64,000 nucleotides of DNA from JAFAXD01 sp963833605 (GCA_963833605.1 CAWHYZ010000015.1:310001-374000); one strand, 5' to 3'. Positions 7,976-17,978 are shown, numbered from the stretch's first letter. The notes: generated from the letters alone by a model not told the origin. Made by a program: numbers and translations.

Positions 7976-8944
7976 CTATTCACTGGTGATCTTCGCGGCC
8001 TGGATGACCGGCGTCCAGCGCTCGGCACTTTGCCGGATGAGTTCGCGCATCTCCTCCGGCGTTGATCCCAGCGGCTCCGCCTGCAGATCGTTGATACGGG
8101 CGGCGGCATCCGGCATGCGCACCGCCTGCCCGATCGCACTGGAGAGCGTGCGGGTGATCTCAGCCGGCGTGCCAGGCGGCGCAACAACCGCCATCCAAGT
8201 GTCCGAGTAGACGCCCGGTACCGCCTCGGCCAGCGTCGGCACGTCCGGAAATGACGGCAGGCGCTCGCTCGATCCGACCCCGAGCAGTTTCAACTTGCCG
8301 GCTGCGATATGTTGCTTGGTGGCGAGCAGCAGATCCGGCAGCACATCGATCTGGCCGGCGAGGAGATCGTTGATTGCCGGCGCGCTGCCCCGATACGGCA
8401 CATGCACCATGTCGACCTGGGCGAGATATTTTATGAGCTCCATGGTGAGGTGGCCGATCTGACCTTTGCCCTGCGATCCGTAATTGATCTTGCCCGGATT
8501 GGCGCGGGCATAGGCAATGAGTTCGGCAGCGGTATTCGCCGGCAGATCGGAGCGCCCCAGCAGCACGGTCGGGTAGCGCGCAATCACGCTGACCGGTTCG
8601 AACGTGCGCGTATCGAATGGCTGCTTGGGAAACAGCAAATTGTTGACGCTGAAAGTGAGCTGCGGCGCCACCAGAAGGGTGTAGCCGTCGGGCGGCGAGC
8701 GCCAGACCGACTCGGTTCCCACGAGGCCGCCGGCTCCGCCGGGACGGTTCTCCACCACGATCTGCTGATTGAAAGCCCCGCGCAGCTTTTCTGCCACAAG
8801 GCGCGTCAGAATGTCGGCCGGCCCGCCTGCCGGCAGCGGCACCACCATGGTGACGGAGCGAGCCGGATAGGTCTCGGCCTGCGCCACAGCAGCGCCAAGT
8901 GCGAGAAGTACCGCAAGCACAGGGCCGATCCAGCGGCTCTCCAT
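7976..8944 (-). CDS. Bug/TctC-family periplasmic solute receptor
   Basis: A 322-residue tripartite-tricarboxylate receptor with signal peptide (cut near AVAQA, residue 23). Typical landmarks: YPARSVTMVVPLPAGGPADILTR, VVENRPGGAGG, and late VGSSERLPSFPDVPT. These proteins bind carboxylates such as organic or aromatic acids. Start ATG 8944 follows GAGG; a 50-codon upstream extension reads as non-coding. No TctA/TctB membrane partners are nearby, the usual state of orphan Bug genes. It follows the DapA-family lyase gene on the same strand by about 58 bp. Confidence 0.9.
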   Translation of the reverse strand: MESRWIGPVLAVLLALGAAVAQAETYPARSVTMVVPLPAGGPADILTRLVAEKLRGAFNQQIVVENRPGGAGGLVGTESVWRSPPDGYTLLVAPQLTFSVNNLLFPKQPFDTRTFEPVSVIARYPTVLLGRSDLPANTAAELIAYARANPGKINYGSQGKGQIGHLTMELIKYLAQVDMVHVPYRGSAPAINDLLAGQIDVLPDLLLATKQHIAAGKLKLLGVGSSERLPSFPDVPTLAEAVPGVYSDTWMAVVAPPGTPAEITRTLSSAIGQAVRMPDAAARINDLQAEPLGSTPEEMRELIRQSAERWTPVIQAAKITSE

Positions 8945-9002
8945 GATCCTCAACCTCGACGTTGCGCCACGCGAGCCGCGATCGCCCTGACGTTTCTTGC
9001 GC

Positions 9003-9980
9003 CTATTCGGCAGCCTGGACCTTGTGCAAAGCGCCGTAGTCTTGGAACAATTCTGCCTGCTCCAGCGCGGCGCGCAACCGGTCAATCTCGGCATTGCTCA
9101 GCTTGAGCAACGGGGGTCGCACGACTGCCCGCGGAAGCCGCCCAAGCATCACGAGCGCTTCCTTCATACGGTTGTGCATGTCCAGAAACGGCGGCGCATA
9201 GAACGCTTGAGCCAATGGATAGATCCGGTCGTTGACTGCGCGGGCGCGGGCGAGGTCATTGCGCTGGACCGCTTGGAACAGTTCAACTTGCAAGTGAGCA
9301 ATAACGCTGCCGGCCCCTGACAGGAGGCCAGCGCAACCCATCGCCAGCGAGCTCATCAGCCAGGCGCTGTGAGTGCTCAGCACATTGATGCGCGGAGAGC
9401 GCGACTGCAGCACGCGCACGTGGCGCTCGTGCTGCATCGGATCATTGCACCAATCCTTGATCGCCTTCACGGTCGGCACGGCGTCCACCAGCTTGAGCAA
9501 GGTTTCCAGGCTGTAGCCGACCGGACCGGCGAGCGCATATTCGAACGCAATGAGCGGCAGATCGGTAGCGTCGGCGATAGCCTTGAAATGCGTGATGACC
9601 ATTTCGGGGCGCAGGTGGCCCCCCATCCCCAATACCTGCGAGGGAAACACCAACAAGGCCGAGGCGCCGTTCGCCGCCGCCATGCGGGCAAGACGGGCGG
9701 CGATCTGGCTGCCATCGGCGTAGACGCCGAAGATCACCGGCAGTCGGTCACCCACGACATCCAACGTGTGAGCGAGAACCCGGCGCTGCTCGTCCTCCGA
9801 ACACGCGTGCACCTCGGTCGAATGAGCGTTTGTGGTGACGGCGGAAATGCCATTAACATTGGCGAGGTCGCTCACGTGTTGCTTGAACGCGGGCACATCG
9901 ATTGCGAAATCAGAATCGAATGGCAGCAGGGCCGCCGGAATCACGCCCGCCGGCATCCAATTCTTGAATTTGGTGGCCAT
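9003..9980 (-). CDS. Dihydrodipicolinate synthase (DapA)-family lyase/aldolase
   Basis: A 325-residue class I aldolase of the DapA/NanA superfamily. The Schiff-base lysine is Lys175 in VKAIKDW, the proton-relay tyrosine is probably Tyr148 in AFEYAL, and TTNAHSTE near 49 takes the place of the GTTGE pyruvate-carboxylate loop. The first signature is altered relative to true DapA, and the gene sits beside a Bug receptor rather than lysine genes, so a catabolic retro-aldolase or dehydratase on a keto-acid is likelier than lysine synthesis. Substrate unknown. Confidence 0.82.
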   Translation of the reverse strand: MATKFKNWMPAGVIPAALLPFDSDFAIDVPAFKQHVSDLANVNGISAVTTNAHSTEVHACSEDEQRRVLAHTLDVVGDRLPVIFGVYADGSQIAARLARMAAANGASALLVFPSQVLGMGGHLRPEMVITHFKAIADATDLPLIAFEYALAGPVGYSLETLLKLVDAVPTVKAIKDWCNDPMQHERHVRVLQSRSPRINVLSTHSAWLMSSLAMGCAGLLSGAGSVIAHLQVELFQAVQRNDLARARAVNDRIYPLAQAFYAPPFLDMHNRMKEALVMLGRLPRAVVRPPLLKLSNAEIDRLRAALEQAELFQDYGALHKVQAAE

Positions 9981-10260
9981 CGCATACCCTCCTCGGAAAC
10001 GCGGTCGCTTTTGTGGCGCGCCGCCGCGGACAACTCGCGGGCTGTCGCGGACGTATACGGTACGATACTCAGGCGCCGATCACAAATCCAAGTCCCCGGG
10101 CCCACTTCCACGTAAGCGTGCCGGGCGGCATTAAACGCATGGTAACACTGTTAAAGAAAACCCCATGACATTCAGATTCGATTCATCGTGCAAGACCATC
10201 CTGTGCGGCAGGTTGGCTGGCCGCTTATCGCTGCCAAACGCGGCCAGAGGAGGTCGCATC
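9981..10260. other. Intergenic region without a recognised gene
   Basis: About 280 bp between the DapA-family gene and the 41-codon membrane protein gene. It should hold promoters for both divergent genes. I see no coding pattern, RNA gene or repeat that I can defend. Confidence 0.4.
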
Positions 10261-10386
10261 ATGCAACTGCTGCATCTGCATCGAGACGCATGGGACCAGC
10301 CCGACGATCGTGATCATCCGGCCTTGCTGCTGATCATTGCAATCGTCGGAGCTGCGATGTTCGCCCTGGTCTGCATGTACGGATAG
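10261..10386 (+). CDS. 41-residue single-pass membrane protein
   Basis: A small ORF starting MQLLHLHRDAWDQ with one strong C-terminal helix (LLLIIAIVGAAMFALVC, residues about 24-40). The case for translation is the near-perfect Shine-Dalgarno AGGAGGT at 10248-10254, six bases from ATG 10261. A longer reading from 10165 has no such site. The acidic and histidine-rich head would be cytoplasmic or periplasmic ahead of a tail anchor. It ends eight bases from the convergent end of glpK. No family recognised; function unknown. Confidence 0.55.
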   Translation: MQLLHLHRDAWDQPDDRDHPALLLIIAIVGAAMFALVCMYG

Positions 10387-10394
10387 AGCTTCCT

Positions 10395-11897
10395 TCAATC
10401 GGTCGAGGATGTGACTGACAGCGTTCGGCGCACGGCCGCGCGCCAAGCCGCCAGCTGACGATGACGCTGTACATCCGGCAAGGCTGGCTCGAAACGGCGA
10501 TCTAATCGCCACGATTTCTCAAAGCCATTCTGATCGGGCCATACACCGGATTGCGCGCCCGCGAGCCAAGCAGCGCCGAGCGCCGTCGTCTCCAGGACAG
10601 CGGGCCGGTCGACCGGCGCGCCGACGAGATCGGAGAGCCGCTGCATGGTCCAATCGGACGCCGCCATCCCGCCGTCGACCCGAAGCACTGTGTCTTGCCC
10701 GCCATCCCAATCGCGACGCATGGCGTCAAGCAAATCGCCGGTTTGATAGCAGACTGCCTCGAGCGCAGCGCGCGTCAGCTCGGCGCGGCCGGTATTGCGG
10801 CTCAGCCCGAAGATCGCGCCGCGTGCCTGCGCGTCCCACCATGGCGCGCCGAGCCCGGTGAATGCCGGCACGAAGATGACTTCCTCCGAAACATCGGCCT
10901 GGCGTGCCAATTGATCAGCTTCGTCAGCGCGCCCAATGAGGCCGAGCTTATCCCGCAGCCATTGGATCGCAGCTCCGGCGATGAAAATCGAGCCTTCGAG
11001 CGCGTAGGTAGTATGGCCTGCGATGCGATACGCAATGGTGGTGAGCAGACGATTGCGTGAAGCAGCGCGTGTCGGGCCGGTATTGAGCAGGGCGAAGCAA
11101 CCGGTGCCGTAGGTCGACTTCACCATCCCCGGCCGAAAGCAGGCCTGGCCAAGCAGGGCGGCCTGCTGATCCCCGGCGATACCGCGAATCGGGATCGCAG
11201 CGCCGAACAGCGACGGATCGGTGGTGCCGTAGTCGGCCGCGCAATCGTGCACAACAGGCAGGAGCGCGCGCGGCACGTCAAACAGTCGCAGCAGATCGTC
11301 GTCCCAGTCCTGAACCTCGATGTCATAGAGCTGCGTTCGCGACGCGTTGGTCGCGTCGGTGGCATGGATCCGCCCGCCAGTGAGGCGCCAGAGCAGAAAC
11401 GTGTCGACGGTACCGAAGGCGAGCTTGCCGGCCGTAGCCATCGCGCGCGCCCCTGCCACATGATCAAGCAGCCAGGCGATCTTGGTGGCAGAGAAGTAAG
11501 GATCGATCAGGAGCCCGGTGCGTGCGGCGATGAGCTGTTCGGCTCCCTCGCCCTGGAGGCGAGCACAAGCCTCGGCCGTGCGCCGGTCCTGCCACACGAT
11601 GGCGCGATGGATCGGCCGTCCGGTGGCACGGTCCCAGATAATCGCCGTCTCGCGCTGGTTGGTGATGCCGATCGCCGCGAGTTCGCGGGCGCCGAGGCCG
11701 GCGGCGGCGAGCGCCTCGCGAACGACCGCGATGGTTGACATCCAGATCTCGTCCGGATCGTGCTCGACCAATCCGGGCGCCGGAAAGTGCTGCGCCAACT
11801 CACGCTGCGCCAATCCGCATATGTTGAAGGCATCGTCGAACACAAGCGCGCGCGTCGACGTCGTCCCCTGATCGATCGCCAACACGTATCCGCCCAT
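10395..11897 (-). CDS. glpK: Glycerol kinase (FGGY family)
   Basis: A 500-residue kinase with the GlpK set: ALDQGTTSTRA-like phosphate loop at 6-17 (AIDQGTTSTRAL), NQRETAIIWDRATG, the glycerol-site region EGSIFIAGAAIQWLRD, STYGTGCF and GLGAPWWD. It phosphorylates glycerol to glycerol-3-phosphate with ATP. GAGGAAG precedes ATG 11897. No glpD or glpF is nearby; it closes a leftward run after an alcohol dehydrogenase and an ABC transporter, so a related polyol substrate cannot be excluded, though the motifs are those of true glycerol kinases. Confidence 0.9.
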   Translation of the reverse strand: MGGYVLAIDQGTTSTRALVFDDAFNICGLAQRELAQHFPAPGLVEHDPDEIWMSTIAVVREALAAAGLGARELAAIGITNQRETAIIWDRATGRPIHRAIVWQDRRTAEACARLQGEGAEQLIAARTGLLIDPYFSATKIAWLLDHVAGARAMATAGKLAFGTVDTFLLWRLTGGRIHATDATNASRTQLYDIEVQDWDDDLLRLFDVPRALLPVVHDCAADYGTTDPSLFGAAIPIRGIAGDQQAALLGQACFRPGMVKSTYGTGCFALLNTGPTRAASRNRLLTTIAYRIAGHTTYALEGSIFIAGAAIQWLRDKLGLIGRADEADQLARQADVSEEVIFVPAFTGLGAPWWDAQARGAIFGLSRNTGRAELTRAALEAVCYQTGDLLDAMRRDWDGGQDTVLRVDGGMAASDWTMQRLSDLVGAPVDRPAVLETTALGAAWLAGAQSGVWPDQNGFEKSWRLDRRFEPALPDVQRHRQLAAWRAAVRRTLSVTSSTD

Positions 11898-11930
11898 GGG
11901 CAGCTTCCTCTCGGCAACAACGGCGGCCGC

Positions 11931-13035
11931 TCAACGCGGCATGCGCAGAACCGGTTTGATCGTTGTTCCATTTGACGAGTGCTGAGCCGCCCGATTGATG
12001 TCGTCGAGGGGATAGAACGTGATCATGCGCTCGATCGGCATACGACCCTGGAGCAGAAACTCGACCAGCTTCGGGATGAAGGTCTGGGGATTGCTTTCGC
12101 CCTGGATCACGCCACGCACCGTGCGGCCGAATTGCAGGAACTGCATGTCGAAGGACACGTCCGTTCCACTGCGTGCGCTGCCGAGCAGCACGCACGTTCC
12201 GCCCGGCATGAGGGCTTCGATCGCCTCGCGCAGCACGCTGGGTTGCGCCGAAGTCTCGAGCGAGAAGCGTACACCTGCACCGGTGATCTTGTGGACTTCG
12301 CGCACGATGTCGGTCCGGCCCGAGTGGTCGAGCACGTGTGTCGCGCCGAGCCCGCGAGCCAGCTCGAGTCGCTTTGGATGGATATCAATCGCGATGATCG
12401 GATCGCACCCGGCGATCTTAGCCGCCATCAGGCCGGACAACCCGACGGCGCCGACACCGAATACCGCAAGCGCATCGCCTGGCATCGGTTGCATGGTGTT
12501 GAGCACCGCACCGGCGCCGGTTTGTCCGCTGCACGCAAGCGGCCCGAGCAGTTCGAGTGGGGCATCCCCTTTAACCTTTACGGCAAACCGTTCATTGGCG
12601 ATGGCGTGGGTTGCAAACGACGACTGCTGGAAGAAGGCACTGTAGACGGCCGCGCCGTTTTGACTCATCAGCGTCGAGCCGTCCGGACGCGTGCCACGCA
12701 TCTTGAGGTCGAAGTTGTTCTGGCAATGCCATTCCACATGTCGTCGGCAGTTGTCACATGAGCCGCACCACGGAAACGAGATGACGACGTGATCGCCGGG
12801 GGCGAATTTGGTCACCGCGCTGCCGACGGCGAGCTACAATTCCGGCGCCCTCGTGGCCGAAAACCGCCGGCAGGGGTGTGTTGTAGTAACCGTCGCGTCC
12901 GTGCTGGTCGGTCTGGCACATGCCGCTCGCGACAATCTTGACCAGAAGCTCGTCGGGCCGCGGGTCGGAGAGGTCGAGTTGCTCTATGCTGAATTGGCCA
13001 AATCTTTCGCGTGCCACCGCGGCGGTGATTTGCAT
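11931..13035 (-). pseudogene. Zinc-dependent alcohol dehydrogenase, single frameshift
   Basis: A medium-chain zinc alcohol dehydrogenase in two frames. The first part (from ATG 13035, good AAGGACC site) carries SGMCQTDQHG (catalytic Zn Cys) and FGHEGAGIV. The second carries KFAPGDHVV, the structural-zinc set CGSCDNC...C, the nucleotide loop GVGAVGLSG and the acidic residue of AIDIHPKR. Frames switch at about 12829-12836, where one extra base lies between GIV and AVGSAV. No other damage is seen. It probably acts on an aryl or alkyl alcohol with NAD(P). Either a recent mutation or a sequence error. Confidence 0.85.
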
Positions 13036-13081
13036 GACAGGTCCTTCGGCGACTCAGCGCCAGAGCGCGCAACGTCCGTTT

Positions 13082-14350
13082 TCACTTTGCGAACGGCTGC
13101 TCCAGCTCTCCGTCCTGGTAGGCGGCCGGATAAACGATCACCTGCTTGTGGCCGGTCATGTATTGCTCGAGCCCGGTCCCTTGGATGTTTTGGAATTGCA
13201 CCATGATGGCGCGGGCCTGGGCCCACTCGCCCAGGTCGTTGAACTTGATTTCACCGACGATCGTGTTGAACGCGTTGCCGTGGATATAGGCGGCAAGCTT
13301 GTCGTCGTTGAGACTCTGGGTTGCCTTGACGGCCTGTTCGAGCACCTGCATGGCCGCGTAAGCGAATGGCGGCTGATAAAACCCGAGCGGGTCGACGCCG
13401 GCGTCCTTGGCCTGGGACTGGTATTTCTTCAGGAACTCCTCGATGCCCGGAAAATTCATCTTCGGACTTGGAACGAAGAAATGATAGTTCACGACCCGGT
13501 TGAGCTTCTCCGAAAGCTGGGTGATCAGCGAGGCATATTGCATCCCGACCATCGCGCCACCGAACAGCTGCGTCTTGAGCCCGACTTCGGTCGCGGCGCG
13601 CACCATACCGACAGAATCCGGCGGATAGGATGCAAGCAGAACGATGTCAGGGTTCGTAGCTTGGACGGCGCGTACGATTGGGGTGTAATCGACCGTGGAT
13701 GGGGGATAGTTGCGGTCGTACACAACCTGCAGGCCGAATTTCTTGGCGTTCTCACGCGCTCCGATCAGCACGTTGTTCGAGAACTCGGCATCAGCGCCGA
13801 CCAGCGCCACGGTCTTGGGCGCCGGCTTCAGTGACCTGGCGACCTCGAAAAACGCGTTCGACAAGACGCCCTTGGGATCAGGCCCGAACGGCGCGCTCTG
13901 GAAATATTTCGGATACTTGAATTCAGCATTCGAGCCGAGGGCCAGCAAGACCATGACAAGCTTCTTGCGCTCCATGATCATCGGCATGGCAGCTACGATG
14001 AGATTGGTGGCGGCGCCCATCAGCAGATCAACTTTGTCGATATCGATGAGCTTGGCATAGATGCCAGGAACCGTGGCAGCGTTGGTCTGATCGTCGTAGT
14101 AGACGAGCTTGACCGGGCGACCGAGCAGACCGCCCTTGGCGTTGATTTCCTCGAGCCAGATTTGCTTGGACAGCAGATGCGCCTTGCCGGACGAGGCGAG
14201 GCCGCCGGTGAGCGACACGCTGAACCCGATTTTGATCGGCTCCTGCGCTTGCGTGGGCGCAGTCCCGGACAGCAACGCCACGATTGCGCCGACCGCCGCC
14301 ACTGCACCCGCCCGCATGCAAGCCTTACGGATGATCACAAGTGACGGCAT
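13082..14350 (-). CDS. Branched-chain-type ABC transporter substrate-binding protein (second of the operon)
   Basis: A 422-residue periplasmic binding protein of the LivK/Peripla_BP_6 class. Signal peptide ends near TQAQ (about 34); the mature protein starts EPIKIGFSVSLTGGLASSGK. ATG 14350 has a clean GGGAGGA site; the frame is open further upstream only because it runs through livF. Its closest relative in the window is the protein at 59745-61019 (shared KLVYYDD, GIYAKL, VDLLMG, VALVGADAE patterns). It sits after LivF, while an unrelated-looking LivK opens the operon, so the permease may accept two receptors. Confidence 0.9.
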   Translation of the reverse strand: MPSLVIIRKACMRAGAVAAVGAIVALLSGTAPTQAQEPIKIGFSVSLTGGLASSGKAHLLSKQIWLEEINAKGGLLGRPVKLVYYDDQTNAATVPGIYAKLIDIDKVDLLMGAATNLIVAAMPMIMERKKLVMVLLALGSNAEFKYPKYFQSAPFGPDPKGVLSNAFFEVARSLKPAPKTVALVGADAEFSNNVLIGARENAKKFGLQVVYDRNYPPSTVDYTPIVRAVQATNPDIVLLASYPPDSVGMVRAATEVGLKTQLFGGAMVGMQYASLITQLSEKLNRVVNYHFFVPSPKMNFPGIEEFLKKYQSQAKDAGVDPLGFYQPPFAYAAMQVLEQAVKATQSLNDDKLAAYIHGNAFNTIVGEIKFNDLGEWAQARAIMVQFQNIQGTGLEQYMTGHKQVIVYPAAYQDGELEQPFAK

Positions 14351-14511
14351 CACATCCTCCCTCGCCAGTGTTTCTTGGTCCCGGACGGCCGCCACGCCGC
14401 CGGCCGGGAGGCGACAGCTTGCAAGGCCCGCCAGGAACGCGCAAGCGCCGTTTTCTCCTATCGTCGTCGCCGGGCTTGTCCGGCGCATGACGAACGAAAC
14501 GGAGGCACGCC

Positions 14512-15223
14512 CTAAAGTCCCAGATAGGCGCGCCGAACGCCCTCGTCTTTGAGCAATTGCGCGCCCGTCCCGCTCAAGACGATCCGTCCGGATTCCAACA
14601 CATAGCCGCGATCGCAAGATTCTCAGCGCCTCGACCACGCGCTGCTCCACCAGCACGATCGTCGTTTTCTCGGTGCGGTGCACGTCCTCGATGCGCTCGA
14701 AAATCGCGTCGGCGATCTTGGGCGCCAATCCCATCGACGGCTCGTCAAGCAGCAGCAGCCGCGGCTCGGACGCGAGCCCGCGCGCAATCGCAAGCATCTG
14801 CTGTTCGCCACCCGAAAGCGTGCCGGCCAGCTGGTGTCTGCGCTCGGCCAGGATCGGAAACAAACCGAACAGCCGGTCGAGTGTGCGCGCCCAGCTGGTC
14901 CGGCTGGTCTTGCGGGGGTATGCACCCATGTCCAGGTTGTCGATCACACTCAGCCCTTTGAACACTTTGCGCCCCTCGGGCACATGGGCGATGCCGAGAC
15001 CAGGCCGCGCCGCGGGAGGCACCGCCAAGAGGTTGCGATCGTCGAACTGGATCTTCCCCGACTCGACCTCGACCACGCCAGAGAGCGCCCGAAACAACGT
15101 CGTCTTGCCCGCCCCGTTCGGTCCGACGACAGCGACGAACTCGCCGGTTGCGACGTTGAGTGACACGCCGTTGAGAGCGCGCAGCCCGCCATAGGCCACC
15201 GTGAGCTGGTCAATGGAGAGCAC
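14512..15223 (-). pseudogene. livF: LivF-type ABC transporter ATP-binding protein, single frameshift
   Basis: About 236 residues over two frames. Walker A GPNGAGKTT, LivF-type HVPEGRKVFKGLSVIDNL, signature LSGGEQQM and Walker B LLLLDEPSMGLAP are all present. After VVEALRI one extra base (about 14615-14620) shifts the frame; the other frame then continues with DRGYVLESGRIVLSG and ends at a stop at 14512 after RRAYLGL, exactly as in normal LivF proteins. GTG 15223 overlaps the livG end by 14 bp. The frame otherwise reads open into the next gene, giving a misleading 770-codon frame. Confidence 0.87.
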
Positions 15224-15977
15224 GGGCGGCCCATTTCTGGCCCAGGTAGGCCTCGATGACGCGTTGATCGCGCACCACCTCCGCGGGCGTGCCGTCCGCG
15301 ATGATGCTGCCATGGTCGAGCACCAGCAGGCGATCGGACATGCGGATGATGGCATCCATCGTGTGCTCGATGATGACGATCGTGATGTGATCACGGCGCA
15401 GTTCCGCGACGACCGCGAGCAGGTCGTCCACCTCCCGCCGGCCGAGCCCCGCGAGCGTCTCGTCCATCAGCAACAACTTCGGCCGCGACGCCAGCGCGCG
15501 GGCGAGTTCCAACAGCCGCAGCTCCTTGCTGGTCAGGCGCCCGACGGGTGCCTCCGCCAGGGCGCTAAGGCCGACGCGCGCGAGCGCCGCCTCGGCCGCT
15601 TCACGCGCCGCCGCATCGGTGGCGGCCGCGACGAAGGAGCCAACCATGACGTTGTCGCGCACCGACAGACGCGGAAACGCGCGCACCACCTGAAACGTAC
15701 GCGCGATACCGAGCCGGCAGATCCGGTTGGTGCGCAAGCCCAGAATCTCCCGGCCCTCGAACCGAACGCTTCCCGCGCGCGGCGGAACGAAGCCATTGAG
15801 GAGATTGAACAGTGTCGTCTTGCCGGCGCCGTTCGGCCCGATAATGCCAAGCGCTTCTCCACGGTGCACCGTGAACGCTACGTCCTGCACGGCGCGCAGG
15901 CCGCCAAAGGCGACCGACACATCGCGCACGTCCAGCAGAACCTCACCGCCGTGCATGGGCGCCGATCGGACCGGCAT
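15210..15977 (-). CDS. livG: LivG-type ABC transporter ATP-binding protein
   Basis: A 255-residue ATPase with Walker A GPNGAGKTT, the LivG-type RTFQVVRAFPRLSVRDNVMVG Q-loop region, Walker B LLLMDETLAGL and switch IEHTMDAI. The signature is the degenerate LTSKELRLLELARAL in place of LSGGQ, as happens in some LivG proteins. The C-terminal IADGTPAEVVRDQRVIEAYLG matches the family. It pairs with LivF as a heterodimeric motor. The start overlaps the livM end by 35 bp; an internal Met8 is an alternative start. Confidence 0.92.
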   Translation of the reverse strand: MPVRSAPMHGGEVLLDVRDVSVAFGGLRAVQDVAFTVHRGEALGIIGPNGAGKTTLFNLLNGFVPPRAGSVRFEGREILGLRTNRICRLGIARTFQVVRAFPRLSVRDNVMVGSFVAAATDAAAREAAEAALARVGLSALAEAPVGRLTSKELRLLELARALASRPKLLLMDETLAGLGRREVDDLLAVVAELRRDHITIVIIEHTMDAIIRMSDRLLVLDHGSIIADGTPAEVVRDQRVIEAYLGQKWAARALH

Positions 15978-17022
15978 CGGGGCCGATGCCGGGTGGCGCG
16001 TCGGGCGCGACCGTCGGCGATGCGATAATCGCCGGCTGCAGCTGCGCGGGGGTGTCCGGCCGTGGGCGCAGCAGCCGATCTCGGATCGCCCAGTACAGGC
16101 CCTCCGGCATCCACAACACGATGGCGATCAGCGCGACCCCGTAGATGACGCCCTGGATGCCGGGCAGGATGTGCCCGAACTGTGCGTGCAGGCCCTCGGC
16201 GAGTGGGATGAGCACGCTCGATCCGATGATCGGCCCCCACAGCGAGCCTGCGCCGCCGAAAATCGTCACGATGATCGCCTGCGCCGAGGTCAGCATGCCG
16301 AACACGCTGGCCGGCGTCACGACCAGCAGGATCACCGCATAGAACCCGCCGGCCACCGCAGCGATCGCGGCACTCAAGGCCATGGCTTTGAGCTTGCAGG
16401 CCAAAGTGTCGATGCCGGCCGCTTCCGCCGCCGCCTCGTTCTGCTTGATCGCGACGAGCGACAGTCCGAACCGCGAGTGCTCGACGCGCCACGACACCAG
16501 CAGGGCCGCAACGACAAGCCCCAGGGCCAGCATTGTGTAGATGCGCGGATCTTCGAACTGCATATAGGCCGCCGGATGGATGCGCTTCATCGGCAGCGCG
16601 ACTTCCTGATAGCCGGCCCATTGGAAAATGTAGAGCAGCGAAATCGGATAGGCGAGCATGGCGAGCGCAAAATAGTGGCCGCGCAGCCGAAAGGTCGGAA
16701 TACCGATCACGATGCCCGCGACCGCGCCGACGACGCTCGCGAACGGAATGCTGATCCACGGCGATAGGTCGAAGTTCACCAGGGCGATCGTGACCGTATA
16801 GGCGCCGAGCCCGAAGAACGCCGCATGGCCGAACGAAATGAGCCCCGAATAACCGCTTAGGATGTTCCAGGCGAGACCGAGCAGCGCCCACACCAGCACG
16901 AGGGTGAGGATCAACTGATAGTAGGAATTCGTCACCAGCGCGGCGATCAGCGCGAAGGCGATGACGAACAGCGCCAGCGGCGCCAGCGGCGTTGCGGTCG
17001 ACCGGGTGGCAGGCGCATGCAT
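15943..17022 (-). CDS. livM: LivM-type ABC transporter permease
   Basis: A 359-residue inner-membrane permease with roughly ten helices. LivM landmarks: LAWNILSGYSGLISFGHAAFFGLGAY, RLRGHYFALAMLA, and GIDTLACKLKAMALSAAIAAVAGGFYA as the cytoplasmic coupling loop. A Pro/Ala-rich tail of about 35 residues after the last helix is not part of the usual fold. The start shares base 17022 with the livH stop. Confidence 0.92.
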   Translation of the reverse strand: MHAPATRSTATPLAPLALFVIAFALIAALVTNSYYQLILTLVLVWALLGLAWNILSGYSGLISFGHAAFFGLGAYTVTIALVNFDLSPWISIPFASVVGAVAGIVIGIPTFRLRGHYFALAMLAYPISLLYIFQWAGYQEVALPMKRIHPAAYMQFEDPRIYTMLALGLVVAALLVSWRVEHSRFGLSLVAIKQNEAAAEAAGIDTLACKLKAMALSAAIAAVAGGFYAVILLVVTPASVFGMLTSAQAIIVTIFGGAGSLWGPIIGSSVLIPLAEGLHAQFGHILPGIQGVIYGVALIAIVLWMPEGLYWAIRDRLLRPRPDTPAQLQPAIIASPTVAPDAPPGIGPDAGPIGAHARR

Positions 17023-17978
17023 CAGGTTCGATCCGAGACGCGGCCAAAGAGGCCTTGCGGCCGGAACATCATCACCAGCAGCAGCATGGCGAAGATCGCA
17101 ACGTTCTGCAGCTGATTGGGCAACACCAGCGCCGACATTTGCTGCACCAGGCCAATCACCAGGCCGCCCCAGAACGCGCCCTCGATGCTTTCGACCCCGC
17201 CGAGCACGACGCCCGTGTACATGATGATCACGAACTCAAGGCCGACATAGGGCTGCAGCGGGTAATAGGTAGCGACGAAGCCGCCGGCGATCGCCGTGAT
17301 GGCAGTGCCGATCCCGAACGCGATGCGGTGGCAGCGTCCGACGTCGATGCCCATGTAGGTCGCCGCCTCCGGGTTGTCGGCGGCGGCACGCAACGCTTTG
17401 CCCAGGCGGACCTTGGCCATGAACAGGTAGAGGGCGACGGACACCGCGATCGCCAGAAGGCCGGCGATGCCGCGCGCCTTGTTGATGAAGATCGACCCAA
17501 GATCGGCCGGAATATCGAGCTCCCACGCGCTCGACGACAACGGCGTGCGGATGCCTTGCGGGGTCGAGCCGAACACGATCAGCCCGGCATTCTGCAGGAT
17601 GAGCGAAAGGCCGAGGGTGAGAATGAGCTGCGCGTGTTGCCCCTCGCCTTCCATCGCAACACCGCGGCTTCCGGTCACCCCGCCCATCAGCGCACGATGG
17701 ATGAGCACGCCCATCACGAAGAACGGCGGCCCCGACGCCAGCGCAATCACGAACGCGGCCGCACCCGGTCCGAGCCAAGGACCGAACCATTGGGCAGCGA
17801 CCAGGTAGAACGTGAAATACATGCCCAGCATCAGGAATTCGCCCTGGGCAAAATTGATCACCCGCATGACCCCGAAAATGATGCTCAGGCCCACACACAT
17901 GATGCCGTAGATGCAGCCGACGATGACGCCGGCCGCAAAGGCCTGCAGTATGCTCTCGACGGTGAAGTCGGCGCCCAT
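17022..17978 (-). CDS. livH: LivH-type ABC transporter permease
   Basis: A 318-residue permease partner of LivM with LivH landmarks CVGLSIIFGVMRVINFAQGEFLMLGMY and a terminal MMFRPQGLFGR. I chose ATG 17978 (MGADFTVES), which begins where homologues begin. Upstream GTG 17990, which has a weak AGG site, is possible, and a reading from 18038 would overlap the binding-protein gene. It is the first membrane component after the binding protein of the operon. Confidence 0.9.
   Translation of the reverse strand: MGADFTVESILQAFAAGVIVGCIYGIMCVGLSIIFGVMRVINFAQGEFLMLGMYFTFYLVAAQWFGPWLGPGAAAFVIALASGPPFFVMGVLIHRALMGGVTGSRGVAMEGEGQHAQLILTLGLSLILQNAGLIVFGSTPQGIRTPLSSSAWELDIPADLGSIFINKARGIAGLLAIAVSVALYLFMAKVRLGKALRAAADNPEAATYMGIDVGRCHRIAFGIGTAITAIAGGFVATYYPLQPYVGLEFVIIMYTGVVLGGVESIEGAFWGGLVIGLVQQMSALVLPNQLQNVAIFAMLLLVMMFRPQGLFGRVSDRT

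Noticed and set aside
13082..15394. A single 770-codon gene fusing LivF and a binding protein
   Set aside because: The middle 90 residues are out-of-frame livF and leader DNA; the true livF C-terminus lies in the next frame and the receptor has its own SD and signal peptide.
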